From a virus, in IMG/VR virus record IMGVR_UViG_3300006616_000062, positions 1 through 27,460 of that record: a stretch of 27,460 nt of DNA; one strand, 5' to 3'. The translations under genes were made by a program, and so were the position numbers. Shown here piece after piece: positions 1 to 7,400 of this stretch; position 1 is the stretch's first letter; every line of letters starts with the position of its first letter. Below the pieces are notes generated by a model. It was not told the DNA's origin, searched no databases, and was given only the letters and a program-made list of their open reading frames with translations.

Positions 1-33
1 AAGAAGAAGAATAAATGTAAAAAAGTATTATGA
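1..33 (+). CDS. C-terminal tail of an upstream gene (partial)
   Basis: The window opens in a frame that reads ten codons rich in lysine (KKKNKCKKVL) and then stops at TGA 31-33. That stop overlaps the ATG of the next gene in an ATGA arrangement, the same type of junction seen further on between the terminase and portal genes, which is why I read it as the end of a real gene. Nothing about its function can be said from ten residues. Another frame also runs a short way in, so this call is tentative. Confidence 0.3.
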   Translation, partial: KKKNKCKKVL

Positions 34-251
34 GTGGTAATATTCCTATAGACAACCCTGCTATCAGAACTTATTGGATAGCTTATGAAAACTCAATGAA
101 GGAAGTAGTTGAAGGTTATGGATTTGTAGATCCTCATCAAAAGCTTTTGTCTAAATGGTTTATTGATGAAAGTATAGACGAAGACGAGTGGATAGCTGAG
201 TTAAAAGAACATGGTATAACGCCTGATCCTGTACCAGAACCACCAGAATAA
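30..251 (+). CDS. small acidic hypothetical protein, 73 aa
   Basis: I do not recognise this protein. It begins at an ATG that overlaps the stop of the upstream frame by the ATGA arrangement and ends 25 bases before the next start. The product is acidic, with a Glu/Asp-rich C-terminal half (ESIDEDEW) and a proline-rich tail (PDPVPEPPE), and has no signal peptide or membrane segment. It lies first in a series of tightly packed small genes leading into the terminase, so it is probably co-transcribed with the packaging genes. Function unknown. Confidence 0.55.
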   Translation: MSGNIPIDNPAIRTYWIAYENSMKEVVEGYGFVDPHQKLLSKWFIDESIDEDEWIAELKEHGITPDPVPEPPE

Positions 252-276
252 AATAAATACAATTAAATTAAATCAA

Positions 277-525
277 ATGAAAATTAAAGAAGAAGAATTA
301 AAAACTATTCAAGAGCAACAAGCAAAGCTTAATGAATTAGTTCATAACATCGGTTTATTAGAAAGCCAAAAGCATGGTTTATTACACGATATAGCCGGTG
401 TTAATAAAGAAGTAGAAGACTATAAAGAAACATTAGAAAACGAATATGGTCCTGTAGAGATTAACCTAGAAGATGGTACTTATACTAAGATAGAAAAAGA
501 TGTCGAAAGTAATAAGGAAGATTAG
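277..525 (+). CDS. small coiled-coil protein, 82 aa
   Basis: The first 60 residues are a continuous charged helix with heptad-like hydrophobic spacing (LKTIQEQQAKLNELVHNIGL, then further Leu, Ile and Val), followed by a short segment containing NLEDGTY and a charged tail. This is what a small dimeric or trimeric coiled-coil protein looks like. From memory, similar short proteins sit just upstream of the terminase in other marine phages, but I know of no assigned role. The start follows an A/T-rich leader without a Shine-Dalgarno sequence. The 3' end overlaps the next gene by 26 bases, which suggests translational coupling. Confidence 0.7.
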   Translation: MKIKEEELKTIQEQQAKLNELVHNIGLLESQKHGLLHDIAGVNKEVEDYKETLENEYGPVEINLEDGTYTKIEKDVESNKED

Positions 526-727
526 TATAGGTTCTGACTATAAGAATGATGCAATGCATTATTCAACTGGTCAGGAAGTATATGGCGGACACATAATTAG
601 TGATATTCTTTTTGAAGACAAAGATCAGTCGTATAATATTTATATAACTAAAAACAACGAAGTTTTGCCTTGGAAAAAGTTTAATGCTAATATGTCAATA
701 TCTGTAGAATATGATCTTAAGTATTGA
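500..727 (+). CDS. conserved small hypothetical protein, 75 aa
   Basis: The protein starts MSKVIRKISIG and is predicted to be mostly beta strand: a basic N-terminal strand, a Gly-rich turn (GQEVYGGHIISD), then alternating strands ending in SISVEYDLKY. It starts inside the previous gene, and its TGA stop shares one base with the ATG of the following gene (TGATG at 725-729), so the cluster is probably translated in a coupled way. From memory this short family recurs in marine phages next to structural or packaging genes. The function is unknown; a small virion or assembly factor would fit the position. Confidence 0.65.
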   Translation: MSKVIRKISIGSDYKNDAMHYSTGQEVYGGHIISDILFEDKDQSYNIYITKNNEVLPWKKFNANMSISVEYDLKY

Positions 728-1320
728 TGAAAAGCTTATATAGCTTTATTGTTAAACCACTAGAAGAAAGGTATGACAATATACGAAGAATTGATGGTAA
801 TAACCTTATTATCAATACTAGCATTGAAAACCATAGATTTATTAGTAAAAAAGCTGTAGTAGTTTCAACTCCTGCAGCTTATGATACTAAAATAAATATA
901 GGAGATGAATTATATGTTCATCATAATATATTTAGAAGATGGTATGATCAAAAAGATAGAGAACGCAATAGTTCAACTTATTTTAAAGATGATTTATACT
1001 TTGTTTCACCTACACAAATCTATATGTATAATTTAAAATCACATTTAGATTATTGTTTTGTAAAACCACTTAAAAACCAAAACTTATTAGAGAACAGGAA
1101 AGAACAGCCTAATGTTGGTATAGTAAAATATACTAATAATGCCTTAGAAGCCATAGGAATCACTCCTGGAACACTTATTACGTTTACCCCTAACTCTGAA
1201 TTTGAGTTTGTTATAGAAGGTGAACGACTTTATTGTATGAAATCAAATGATATAGCTTTAACTCATGAATACCAAGGAAACGAAGAAGAAAATAATCCAA
1301 GCTGGGCAAAGAGCAATTGA
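727..1320 (+). CDS. GroES-like co-chaperonin, apparent tandem double domain, 197 aa
   Basis: The true start is taken as ATG 727, overlapping the previous stop by one base (TGATG), rather than the TTG one codon earlier. The sequence reads as two GroES-like units. Unit 1 (about residues 6-101) has IVKPL, a 30-residue loop, the strand AVVVSTP, then GDELYVHHNIF and DLYFVSPTQIYMY. Unit 2 (about 107-179) has CFVKPL, GIVKYT, GTLITFTPNSEF and RLYCMKSNDIAL. The order matches GroES: R-P-L strand, mobile loop, GD turn, and the final 'LIM-ESDILAI' strand. A phage co-chaperonin would help the host GroEL fold the capsid protein, as T4 gp31 does. Unit 2 has a shorter loop than unit 1, so only one half may bind GroEL. 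The 3' end overlaps the next gene by 56 bases. Gene reality is nearly certain; the GroES assignment is by motif order only. Confidence 0.6.
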   Translation: MKSLYSFIVKPLEERYDNIRRIDGNNLIINTSIENHRFISKKAVVVSTPAAYDTKINIGDELYVHHNIFRRWYDQKDRERNSSTYFKDDLYFVSPTQIYMYNLKSHLDYCFVKPLKNQNLLENRKEQPNVGIVKYTNNALEAIGITPGTLITFTPNSEFEFVIEGERLYCMKSNDIALTHEYQGNEEENNPSWAKSN

Positions 1321-1540
1321 GGAGTTAATTAAGGTAGCAAAAGAAAAGATTGTGGACTCAGACGACGATGTTAGCGCTGATAGATTAAAGAACGCTGCCG
1401 CCACTAAAAAACTAGCTATAATGGATGCTTTTGAAATATTAGCTAGAATACAGGAAGAGGAAGATATGTTAAACGAAAAACCTAAAGAAGTTAAAGATCA
1501 AAAAACTTTTAGAGGTTTTGCAGAAGGAAGAAGTAAGTGA
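1265..1540 (+). CDS. putative terminase small subunit, 91 aa
   Basis: A short helical protein lying directly before, and overlapping by four bases (GTGA), the large terminase gene. The first half is basic and helical (TKKKIIQAGQRAIEELIKVA); then comes an acidic loop (DSDDDVSADRLKN), a second long helix (AATKKLAIMDAFEILARIQE) and a charged tail. Position, size and helical make-up fit a small terminase subunit or a packaging recognition protein, but I see no clear helix-turn-helix signature, so the name rests mainly on context. It begins 56 bases inside the GroES-like gene, an unusually long overlap for this region; the next in-frame Met is far downstream and would remove the first helix. Confidence 0.5.
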   Translation: MNTKETKKKIIQAGQRAIEELIKVAKEKIVDSDDDVSADRLKNAAATKKLAIMDAFEILARIQEEEDMLNEKPKEVKDQKTFRGFAEGRSK

Positions 1541-3765
1541 GTTACAAGCAAACTCTTTGGAAAGAAATTAAGGACGTTGTAAATCCTAAGATATTAGCTA
1601 AAAACAATAGATTTAAAAAATGGGATTATGGTTATAACCCTGATTATGATTTTATAGTAATAAGCAAAACAGGTAAAATTGGACAGATCATTGAAATACA
1701 GAATCTCAGGATTGCTTTACCAGCAGCAGATGAACCGTTTAAACGAAGCGAAAAGAAAGCTGAACAATACTGGGAAAAACAAGAATACCCAAAAGAGTTA
1801 AATAGAATTAAATCAAGATTTGACTGGGAAGAATATCCATCAGATTTTAAAGAAAAATGGTATGACTATATCGACGAAGAATTCAAAAGAAGAGAAGATG
1901 GTTATTGGTTTTACAATAACGGTTTGGTTACTTACATTACTGGTACTCATTACATGTACCTCCAATGGTCAAAGATCGACGTTGGAGCACCGGACTATAG
2001 AGAAGCAAACAGACTCTTTTTTATATTCTGGGAAGCGTGCAAAGCAGATAACAGATGCTACGGAATGTGCTACCTTAAAAACAGACGATCTGGATTCTCT
2101 TTTATGTCAAGCGCGGAACTTGTCAACCAAGCTACAATATCTTCCGACTCTAGATTCGGTATATTGTCCAAGTCTGGTGCAGATGCCAAAAAAATGTTTA
2201 CGGATAAAGTTGTCCCCATATCAGTTAACTACCCGTTCTTTTTTAAACCCATTCAAGATGGTATGGACCGGCCAAAAACTGAATTGGCTTATAGAGTTCC
2301 AGCATCTAAACTTACTAGAAGAAAGCTTGAGTCGAATGAACAACTTAGAGAACTAGATGGACTTGATACAACTATTGACTGGAAAAACACTGGTGACAAC
2401 TCTTACGATGGTGAAAAGCTAAAATTATTAGCTCATGATGAAAGTGGTAAATGGGAAAGACCTGATAATATATTAAATAACTGGAGGGTTACAAAAACTA
2501 CACTGCGTCTAGGATCAAAGATCGTAGGTAAATGTATGATGGGCTCAACTTCAAATGCTTTAGACAAAGGTGGAGAAAACTTTAAAAAACTTTACAACAA
2601 TTCAGACGTTACTAAAAGAAATAGAAACGGACAAACATCTTCTGGACTCTATAGCTTGTTCGTTCCTATGGAATGGAACTATGAGGGATTCATCGATACT
2701 TATGGACTACCTGTATTCGTTGGAGGTAAAGATCCAGTCAAAGGAGCAGATGGTTACGACATTACAACAGGAGTTATTGAACATTGGGAAAACGAAGTTG
2801 AAGGACTTAAATCTGACCAAGACAGCTTAAACGAATATTATAGACAGTTTCCAAGAACTGAGGCTCATGCATTTAGAGATGAGACTAAATCTAGTTTGTT
2901 TAATCTTATAAAGATATATGAGCAAATAGATTTTAATGATGAGATAAACAATAAAGCTAATGTTACACAAGGTAAGTTTATTTGGGAAGCAGGAATTAAA
3001 GACTCTAGGGTTCAGTTTGTTCCTGATTTGAAAGGTAGATTTAACATTAGTTGGGTGCCTTCAATAAATTTATGCAACAAAATAATAGTAAAAAATGGAG
3101 TTAAATATCCAGGTAACGAACATATTGGAGCTTTCGGCTGTGACTCTTACGACATTAGCGGTACTGTTGATGGTAAAGGTTCTAATGGAGCACTACACGG
3201 ATTAACGAAGTTTTCTATGGAAGATGCTCCGCCTAATCATTTTTTCTTAGAATATATAGCTAGGCCTGAAACAGCTGAAATGTTTTTTGAAGATGTTTTA
3301 ATGGCTTTAGTTTTTTATGGAATGCCTTTGCTTGCTGAAAACAATAGACCTAGGCTTTTATATTATTTAAGAAGAAGAGGTTATAGAGGCTACTCTATGA
3401 ATAGGCCTGACAAAGTATGGAATAGATTATCTGTTACAGAAAAAGAAATAGGTGGAATACCTAATTCAAGTGAAGACATTAAACAAGCACACGCCGCAGC
3501 CGTTGAAGCTTATATTGAAAACTACGTTGGTATAACTGACAATGGCTTTGGTACAATGTATCATCAAAAAACACTGCAAGACTGGGCTAAATTTAATATT
3601 AATAATAGAACTAAGCATGATGCTTCTATAAGCTCTGGTTTAGCTATAATGGCTTGTAATAAAAACAATTATAGACCTAATTCAATTAAAAATAAACAAC
3701 CTTTAAATTTAAATTTTTCAAAATATGATAATGAAGGTTATGTTTCAAAAATTAAAAATACATGA
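1537..3765 (+). CDS. terL: terminase large subunit, 742 aa
   Basis: This is the ATP-driven DNA packaging motor with a C-terminal headful nuclease. It starts at GTG 1537, overlapping the upstream stop. ATPase domain: a deviant Walker A (KNRRSGFSF, residues 181-189), a Walker B (KLLAHDE, with D301 and E302) and a coupling motif GSTSN (336-340). Nuclease domain (RNase H fold): probable metal ligands D536 (in GAFGCDSYD), E601 (in PLLAENN) and D695 (in KHDASISSG). All expected elements are present in order and there is no frame break. The stop overlaps the portal start (ATGA). The length, above 700 residues, is at the long end for the family, with about 170 residues before the ATPase core. GC content in parts of the ATPase half is higher than in neighbouring genes (see findings). 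Confidence 0.92.
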   Translation: MSYKQTLWKEIKDVVNPKILAKNNRFKKWDYGYNPDYDFIVISKTGKIGQIIEIQNLRIALPAADEPFKRSEKKAEQYWEKQEYPKELNRIKSRFDWEEYPSDFKEKWYDYIDEEFKRREDGYWFYNNGLVTYITGTHYMYLQWSKIDVGAPDYREANRLFFIFWEACKADNRCYGMCYLKNRRSGFSFMSSAELVNQATISSDSRFGILSKSGADAKKMFTDKVVPISVNYPFFFKPIQDGMDRPKTELAYRVPASKLTRRKLESNEQLRELDGLDTTIDWKNTGDNSYDGEKLKLLAHDESGKWERPDNILNNWRVTKTTLRLGSKIVGKCMMGSTSNALDKGGENFKKLYNNSDVTKRNRNGQTSSGLYSLFVPMEWNYEGFIDTYGLPVFVGGKDPVKGADGYDITTGVIEHWENEVEGLKSDQDSLNEYYRQFPRTEAHAFRDETKSSLFNLIKIYEQIDFNDEINNKANVTQGKFIWEAGIKDSRVQFVPDLKGRFNISWVPSINLCNKIIVKNGVKYPGNEHIGAFGCDSYDISGTVDGKGSNGALHGLTKFSMEDAPPNHFFLEYIARPETAEMFFEDVLMALVFYGMPLLAENNRPRLLYYLRRRGYRGYSMNRPDKVWNRLSVTEKEIGGIPNSSEDIKQAHAAAVEAYIENYVGITDNGFGTMYHQKTLQDWAKFNINNRTKHDASISSGLAIMACNKNNYRPNSIKNKQPLNLNFSKYDNEGYVSKIKNT

Positions 3766-6200
3766 TAGAAACTAGTTATGGAAGTTCATTTCCGGATCAG
3801 GTAGTGCCTGATGCAGTTAAAGCGTCTTATGACTATGGTTTAAAAGTAGGGCAAGCAATAGAAGGTGAGTGGTTTAGTGGTACTAGAACAGGAGCTGGAG
3901 GATATAGATTTGCTACTAACTACAATAATTTCCATCAATTAAGATTATATGCTAGAGGAGAGCAGTCTGTTCAAAAATACAAAGATGAACTATCCATAAA
4001 TGGTGACTTGTCTTATTTAAATTTAGACTGGACTCCTGTGCCTATTATTTCTAAATTTGTAGACATTGTTGTAAATGGAATGTCACAGAGAAACTATGAT
4101 ATTAAAGCTTATGCTCAAGATCCTTCTTCTACTGGTAAGAGATCTGCTTATGTACAAGGCTTAATGAAGGATATTTATGCTAAAGAGTACATAGCAAAAG
4201 CGAAAGCTCAATTAGGTTTAGATGTTTCAACAGGTGGTGGTAAAACGAATATGCCAACAAACCCTGATGAAGTATCTGTTTATATGCAGCTTAATTACAA
4301 ACAAGGAATTGAAATAGCTCAAGAAGAAGCCATTAACTATGTTTTAGATTACAATAAGTATGATTTAGTTAGAAGAAGATTAAATTATGATTTAACTGTT
4401 TTAGGTATTGCTTGTTCTAAAACTGAATTTAATTTACAAGAAGGTGTTGGTGTAGAATATGTTGATCCAGCTAACTTAGTATATTCATATACAGAAGATC
4501 CTAATTTTGAAGATATATGGTATGTAGGTGAAGTAAAAGGATTAAGCATGGCTGAACTCAAAAAACAGTTTCCAATGCTCACACCTGAAGAGTTAAAAGA
4601 AATAGAAAAATATCCAGGTAATTCTAACTATAGAAATGATTGGAATGGTAGATATTTTGATGATAAAATACAAGTAATGTATTTTGAATATAAAACATTC
4701 ACCAATCAAGTATTTAAAATAAAAGAAACTGCAAACGGCTTAGAAAAAGCATTAGAAAAAACAGATGCTTTTAATCCGCCTGAAGAAGTTAATTTTAGCA
4801 AAGCATTTAGATCAATAGAAGTACTATACAGTGGAGTAAAGATATTAGGTCACCCACAAATGCTTAGGTGGGAAATGGCACAAAATATGACTAGACCAGC
4901 TGCTGATACTACAAAAGTTAATATGAACTACAACATATGTGCTCCTAGAATGTATAAAGGGCGTATAGACTCACTGGTTAATCGTATAACAGGTTTTGCT
5001 GATATGATTCAATTAACACATCTTAAGTTACAACAAGTATTGTCTAGAGTAGTTCCTGACGGTGTTTACATGGATGTAGATGGTTTAGCTGAAGTAGATT
5101 TAGGTAATGGTACAACATACAATCCTCAAGAAGCTTTAAACATGTATTTTCAAACTGGTTCTATTGTAGGTAGATCATTCACCCAAGACGGTGACATGAA
5201 TCCAGGTAAAGTTCCGATACAAGAATTGCAAAGTGGTAATGGTGGAGCTAAAATACAAAGCCTTATACAAACTTACCAATATTACTTACAGCTTATTAGA
5301 GATGTGACCGGGTTAAATGAGGCTAGAGACGCTAGTAATCCTGATAAAAATTCTTTAGTAGGGTTACAGAAAATAGCTGCCGCTAATTCAAACACCGCAA
5401 CTAGACACATACTGCAAGCTAGCTTATATTTAACGCTTAAAAATTGTGAAAATATATCATTAAGAATAGGTGACGCTTTAATGTTTCCACTTACTAGATC
5501 AGCTTTACAAACTAGTATAACTAAGTTTAATGTAGCTACACTAACTGAGCTCATGGATAAAAATATATATGATTTTGGTATATTTTTAGATCTTGAACCA
5601 GATGATGAAGAAAAAGCTAAACTAGAGGAAAATATACAAATAGCTTTAAAAACTGGTGGTATTGATCTAGAAGATGCTATAGACATCAGAGAAGTTAAAA
5701 ATTTAACTTTAGCTAATCAACTATTAAAACAACGTAGACAGCAGAAACAAGCAGCTGAGCAAGCTATGAAGCTACAACAAATACAACAACAAGCTCAATC
5801 ACAAGCAGAAGCTGCTGAAAAACAAGCATTAGCTGAAACTCAAAAACAACAAATACTTACAGAACAAAAAGTACAGTTTGAACAAGCTAGAGTGCAATTT
5901 GATGTTGAAAAGTATAGGCAAGAAGCTGAAGTCAAAATAATGATTATGAATCAACAACATAAATTTGATTTAGAATTAAAACGTATGGAAGTTGAAGGTG
6001 CTAAAGCTAAAGAAAAAGAAATTGAAGATCGTAAAGATGAAAGAGTACGTATTGAAGGCACTCAGCAATCTCAACTAATAGACCAAAGACAAAACGATTT
6101 ATTACCAACAAGCTTTGAAACAAACTCGTTTGAAAAAGAAGCATCTGCTCCTGACCAAGCAGAATCTATGGCCATTGGAAATCCATTTGATCCTAGATAA
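3762..6200 (+). CDS. portal protein, 812 aa
   Basis: The protein directly after the large terminase, starting at the ATG that overlaps its stop, is the dodecameric ring through which DNA enters and leaves the head. Features fitting a portal: an N-terminal segment with LNLDWTPVPIISKFVDIVV, a long alpha/beta body, a crown-type helix near residues 500-560 (SLIQTYQYYLQLIRDVTGLN followed by ASNPDKNSLVGLQKIAAANS), and a long helical C-terminus. From about residue 650 to 775 the chain is a Gln/Ala/Glu/Lys-rich coiled coil without strong hydrophobic segments; this could be a barrel extension reaching into the head. I am confident in the call from position, size and these segments; individual residues cannot be assigned. 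Confidence 0.88.
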   Translation: MIETSYGSSFPDQVVPDAVKASYDYGLKVGQAIEGEWFSGTRTGAGGYRFATNYNNFHQLRLYARGEQSVQKYKDELSINGDLSYLNLDWTPVPIISKFVDIVVNGMSQRNYDIKAYAQDPSSTGKRSAYVQGLMKDIYAKEYIAKAKAQLGLDVSTGGGKTNMPTNPDEVSVYMQLNYKQGIEIAQEEAINYVLDYNKYDLVRRRLNYDLTVLGIACSKTEFNLQEGVGVEYVDPANLVYSYTEDPNFEDIWYVGEVKGLSMAELKKQFPMLTPEELKEIEKYPGNSNYRNDWNGRYFDDKIQVMYFEYKTFTNQVFKIKETANGLEKALEKTDAFNPPEEVNFSKAFRSIEVLYSGVKILGHPQMLRWEMAQNMTRPAADTTKVNMNYNICAPRMYKGRIDSLVNRITGFADMIQLTHLKLQQVLSRVVPDGVYMDVDGLAEVDLGNGTTYNPQEALNMYFQTGSIVGRSFTQDGDMNPGKVPIQELQSGNGGAKIQSLIQTYQYYLQLIRDVTGLNEARDASNPDKNSLVGLQKIAAANSNTATRHILQASLYLTLKNCENISLRIGDALMFPLTRSALQTSITKFNVATLTELMDKNIYDFGIFLDLEPDDEEKAKLEENIQIALKTGGIDLEDAIDIREVKNLTLANQLLKQRRQQKQAAEQAMKLQQIQQQAQSQAEAAEKQALAETQKQQILTEQKVQFEQARVQFDVEKYRQEAEVKIMIMNQQHKFDLELKRMEVEGAKAKEKEIEDRKDERVRIEGTQQSQLIDQRQNDLLPTSFETNSFEKEASAPDQAESMAIGNPFDPR

Positions 6201-6206
6201 TTTTTA

Positions 6207-6224
6207 TTAATTATTATATTATAT
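6207..6224 (+). promoter_or_regulatory. A/T leader element, copy 1 (TTAATTATTATATTATAT)
   Basis: These 18 bases just before the ATG of the scaffold-like gene are identical to positions 9237-9254 just before another start codon. In this copy one base separates the element from the ATG. It could be a late promoter or an initiation enhancer; the sequence alone does not decide. The A/T-rich background makes partial matches common, but an 18-base identity placed before two starts is unlikely to be chance. Confidence 0.45.
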
Positions 6225-6225
6225 T

Positions 6226-7383
6226 ATGTCAAAAGAAAAAGAAGAAGTAAAAGAGGCTCCTGATGGAACTCTAGAACAAGGTGACTTTAAAATTAAAAAG
6301 AAACCTAAAAAATTAGTTAAACAAGAGCCTACAGCAAAAGTAGATTTAACTAAAAAAGAAGAAAAAACAGAACAACCTGAAGAAGTAAAAGAAGAAAAAG
6401 TAGTAGAAGAAGTAAAAGAAGAAAAGGTTGAAGAAAAAGTAGAAACTAAGGAAGAGCCAGCTAAAGAAGAGGAAGAGTTTACTGTTATAAATGAAATAAC
6501 AGAAGAAGAAACTCCTGTAGAAAAGCCGGTTGAAAAAACACCTGAGCCAGTAGCTGAAAAAGTTGATTTACCAGAAAACGTAGAAAAACTAGTTGAGTTT
6601 ATGAAAGAAACAGGTGGAACAGTTGAAGACTATGTTAGATTAAATAGAGATTATACTAATGTAGAAGAAGACGTGTTACTTAGGGAATACTACAAACAGA
6701 CTAAACCTCACTTAAACAGAGAAGAAATAGAATTTACTTTAGAAGATAAATTTTATTTTGATCCTGAAGAAACTGAGGAACGTGAGCAAAAGAAAAAGAA
6801 ACTTGCTTACAAAGAAGAAATTGCTAAAGCCAAAAACTTTTTGGAGGAAACGAAAAAGAAGTATTACGACGAGATCAAGTTGAGACCGGGCGTTACTCAA
6901 GAACAACAAAAAGCAATGGACTTTTTCAATAGGTATAACAAAGAACAAGAGGTAGCAAAGCAAAGTCACGAAAGCTTTAAGACTGCAACTAAAGATTATT
7001 TCACTAATGATTTCAAAGGTTTTGATTTTAAAGTTGGTGAAAAGAAATTTAGATATGGTGTTAAAGATGCTAATGAAGTTGCTGAGGCGCAATCTGATCT
7101 AACTACATTTATTAAGAAGTTCTTAAATGAAGATGGTACAGTTAATGATCCAGGTGCATACCACAAAGCTATATACGGAGCTAGAAACATCGACACTATT
7201 GCTTCTCATTTTTATGAGCAGGGCAAAAGTGATGCTGTAAAAGATATTACTGCAAAATCAAAAAATATAAGTAAAGACGCTAGAACAGAAATTCCAGGTG
7301 ATGTTTATTTAAATGGTTTTAAAGTAAGAGCTATTTCTGGCGATACAAGTTCTAAGTTAAAAATAAATAAAATAAAAAAATAA
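6226..7383 (+). CDS. putative scaffolding / head assembly protein, 385 aa
   Basis: It lies between the portal and the major capsid gene, the usual place of the scaffold. The first 115 residues are low-complexity, rich in Glu, Lys, Val and Pro, and contain a tandem 9-residue repeat (EVKEEKVVE / EVKEEKVEE). The middle (residues about 118-230) is a charged helical region (FMKETGGTVEDYVRLNRDY, then KKKKLAYKEEIAKAKNFLEE), and the last third is mixed with a basic end (KLKINKIKK). No membrane or signal segments. Highly charged, helical, with a basic C-terminus is what phage scaffolds look like; the tail commonly touches the capsid protein. From memory this protein family is widespread in marine phages as an unnamed virion protein, so a structural role cannot be excluded. 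Confidence 0.65.
   Translation: MSKEKEEVKEAPDGTLEQGDFKIKKKPKKLVKQEPTAKVDLTKKEEKTEQPEEVKEEKVVEEVKEEKVEEKVETKEEPAKEEEEFTVINEITEEETPVEKPVEKTPEPVAEKVDLPENVEKLVEFMKETGGTVEDYVRLNRDYTNVEEDVLLREYYKQTKPHLNREEIEFTLEDKFYFDPEETEEREQKKKKLAYKEEIAKAKNFLEETKKKYYDEIKLRPGVTQEQQKAMDFFNRYNKEQEVAKQSHESFKTATKDYFTNDFKGFDFKVGEKKFRYGVKDANEVAEAQSDLTTFIKKFLNEDGTVNDPGAYHKAIYGARNIDTIASHFYEQGKSDAVKDITAKSKNISKDARTEIPGDVYLNGFKVRAISGDTSSKLKINKIKK
6382..6435 (+). repeat. 27-bp tandem repeat, two units
   Basis: Two adjacent 27-base units (6382-6408 and 6409-6435) differ at only three positions and encode EVKEEKVVE and EVKEEKVEE in the low-complexity N-terminus of the scaffold-like protein. It looks like slippage expansion in a purine-rich stretch that keeps the frame. 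Confidence 0.75.
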
Positions 7384-7400
7384 CTTAAACTAAAATAAAA

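Noticed and set aside
724-726. TTG start one codon before the GroES-like gene ATG
   Set aside because: ATG 727 overlaps the previous stop by one base, a standard coupled start; TTG adds only one Met.
1820-2356. 178-codon open frame on the + strand inside the terminase gene
   Set aside because: It lies in another frame of terL, begins at TTG, and its composition (many Ser, Leu and Thr runs) is what a shifted frame of this GC-richer patch gives. The terL frame carries the ATPase motifs.
2570-2830. 86-codon open frame on the + strand inside the terminase gene
   Set aside because: Shadow frame of terL; no start context of its own and no recognisable motif.
5282-5686. 134-codon open frame on the - strand within the portal gene
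   Set aside because: Opposite to the clearly coding portal sequence; Ser/Leu/Ile-rich as expected for the reverse of Lys/Glu/Ala codons.
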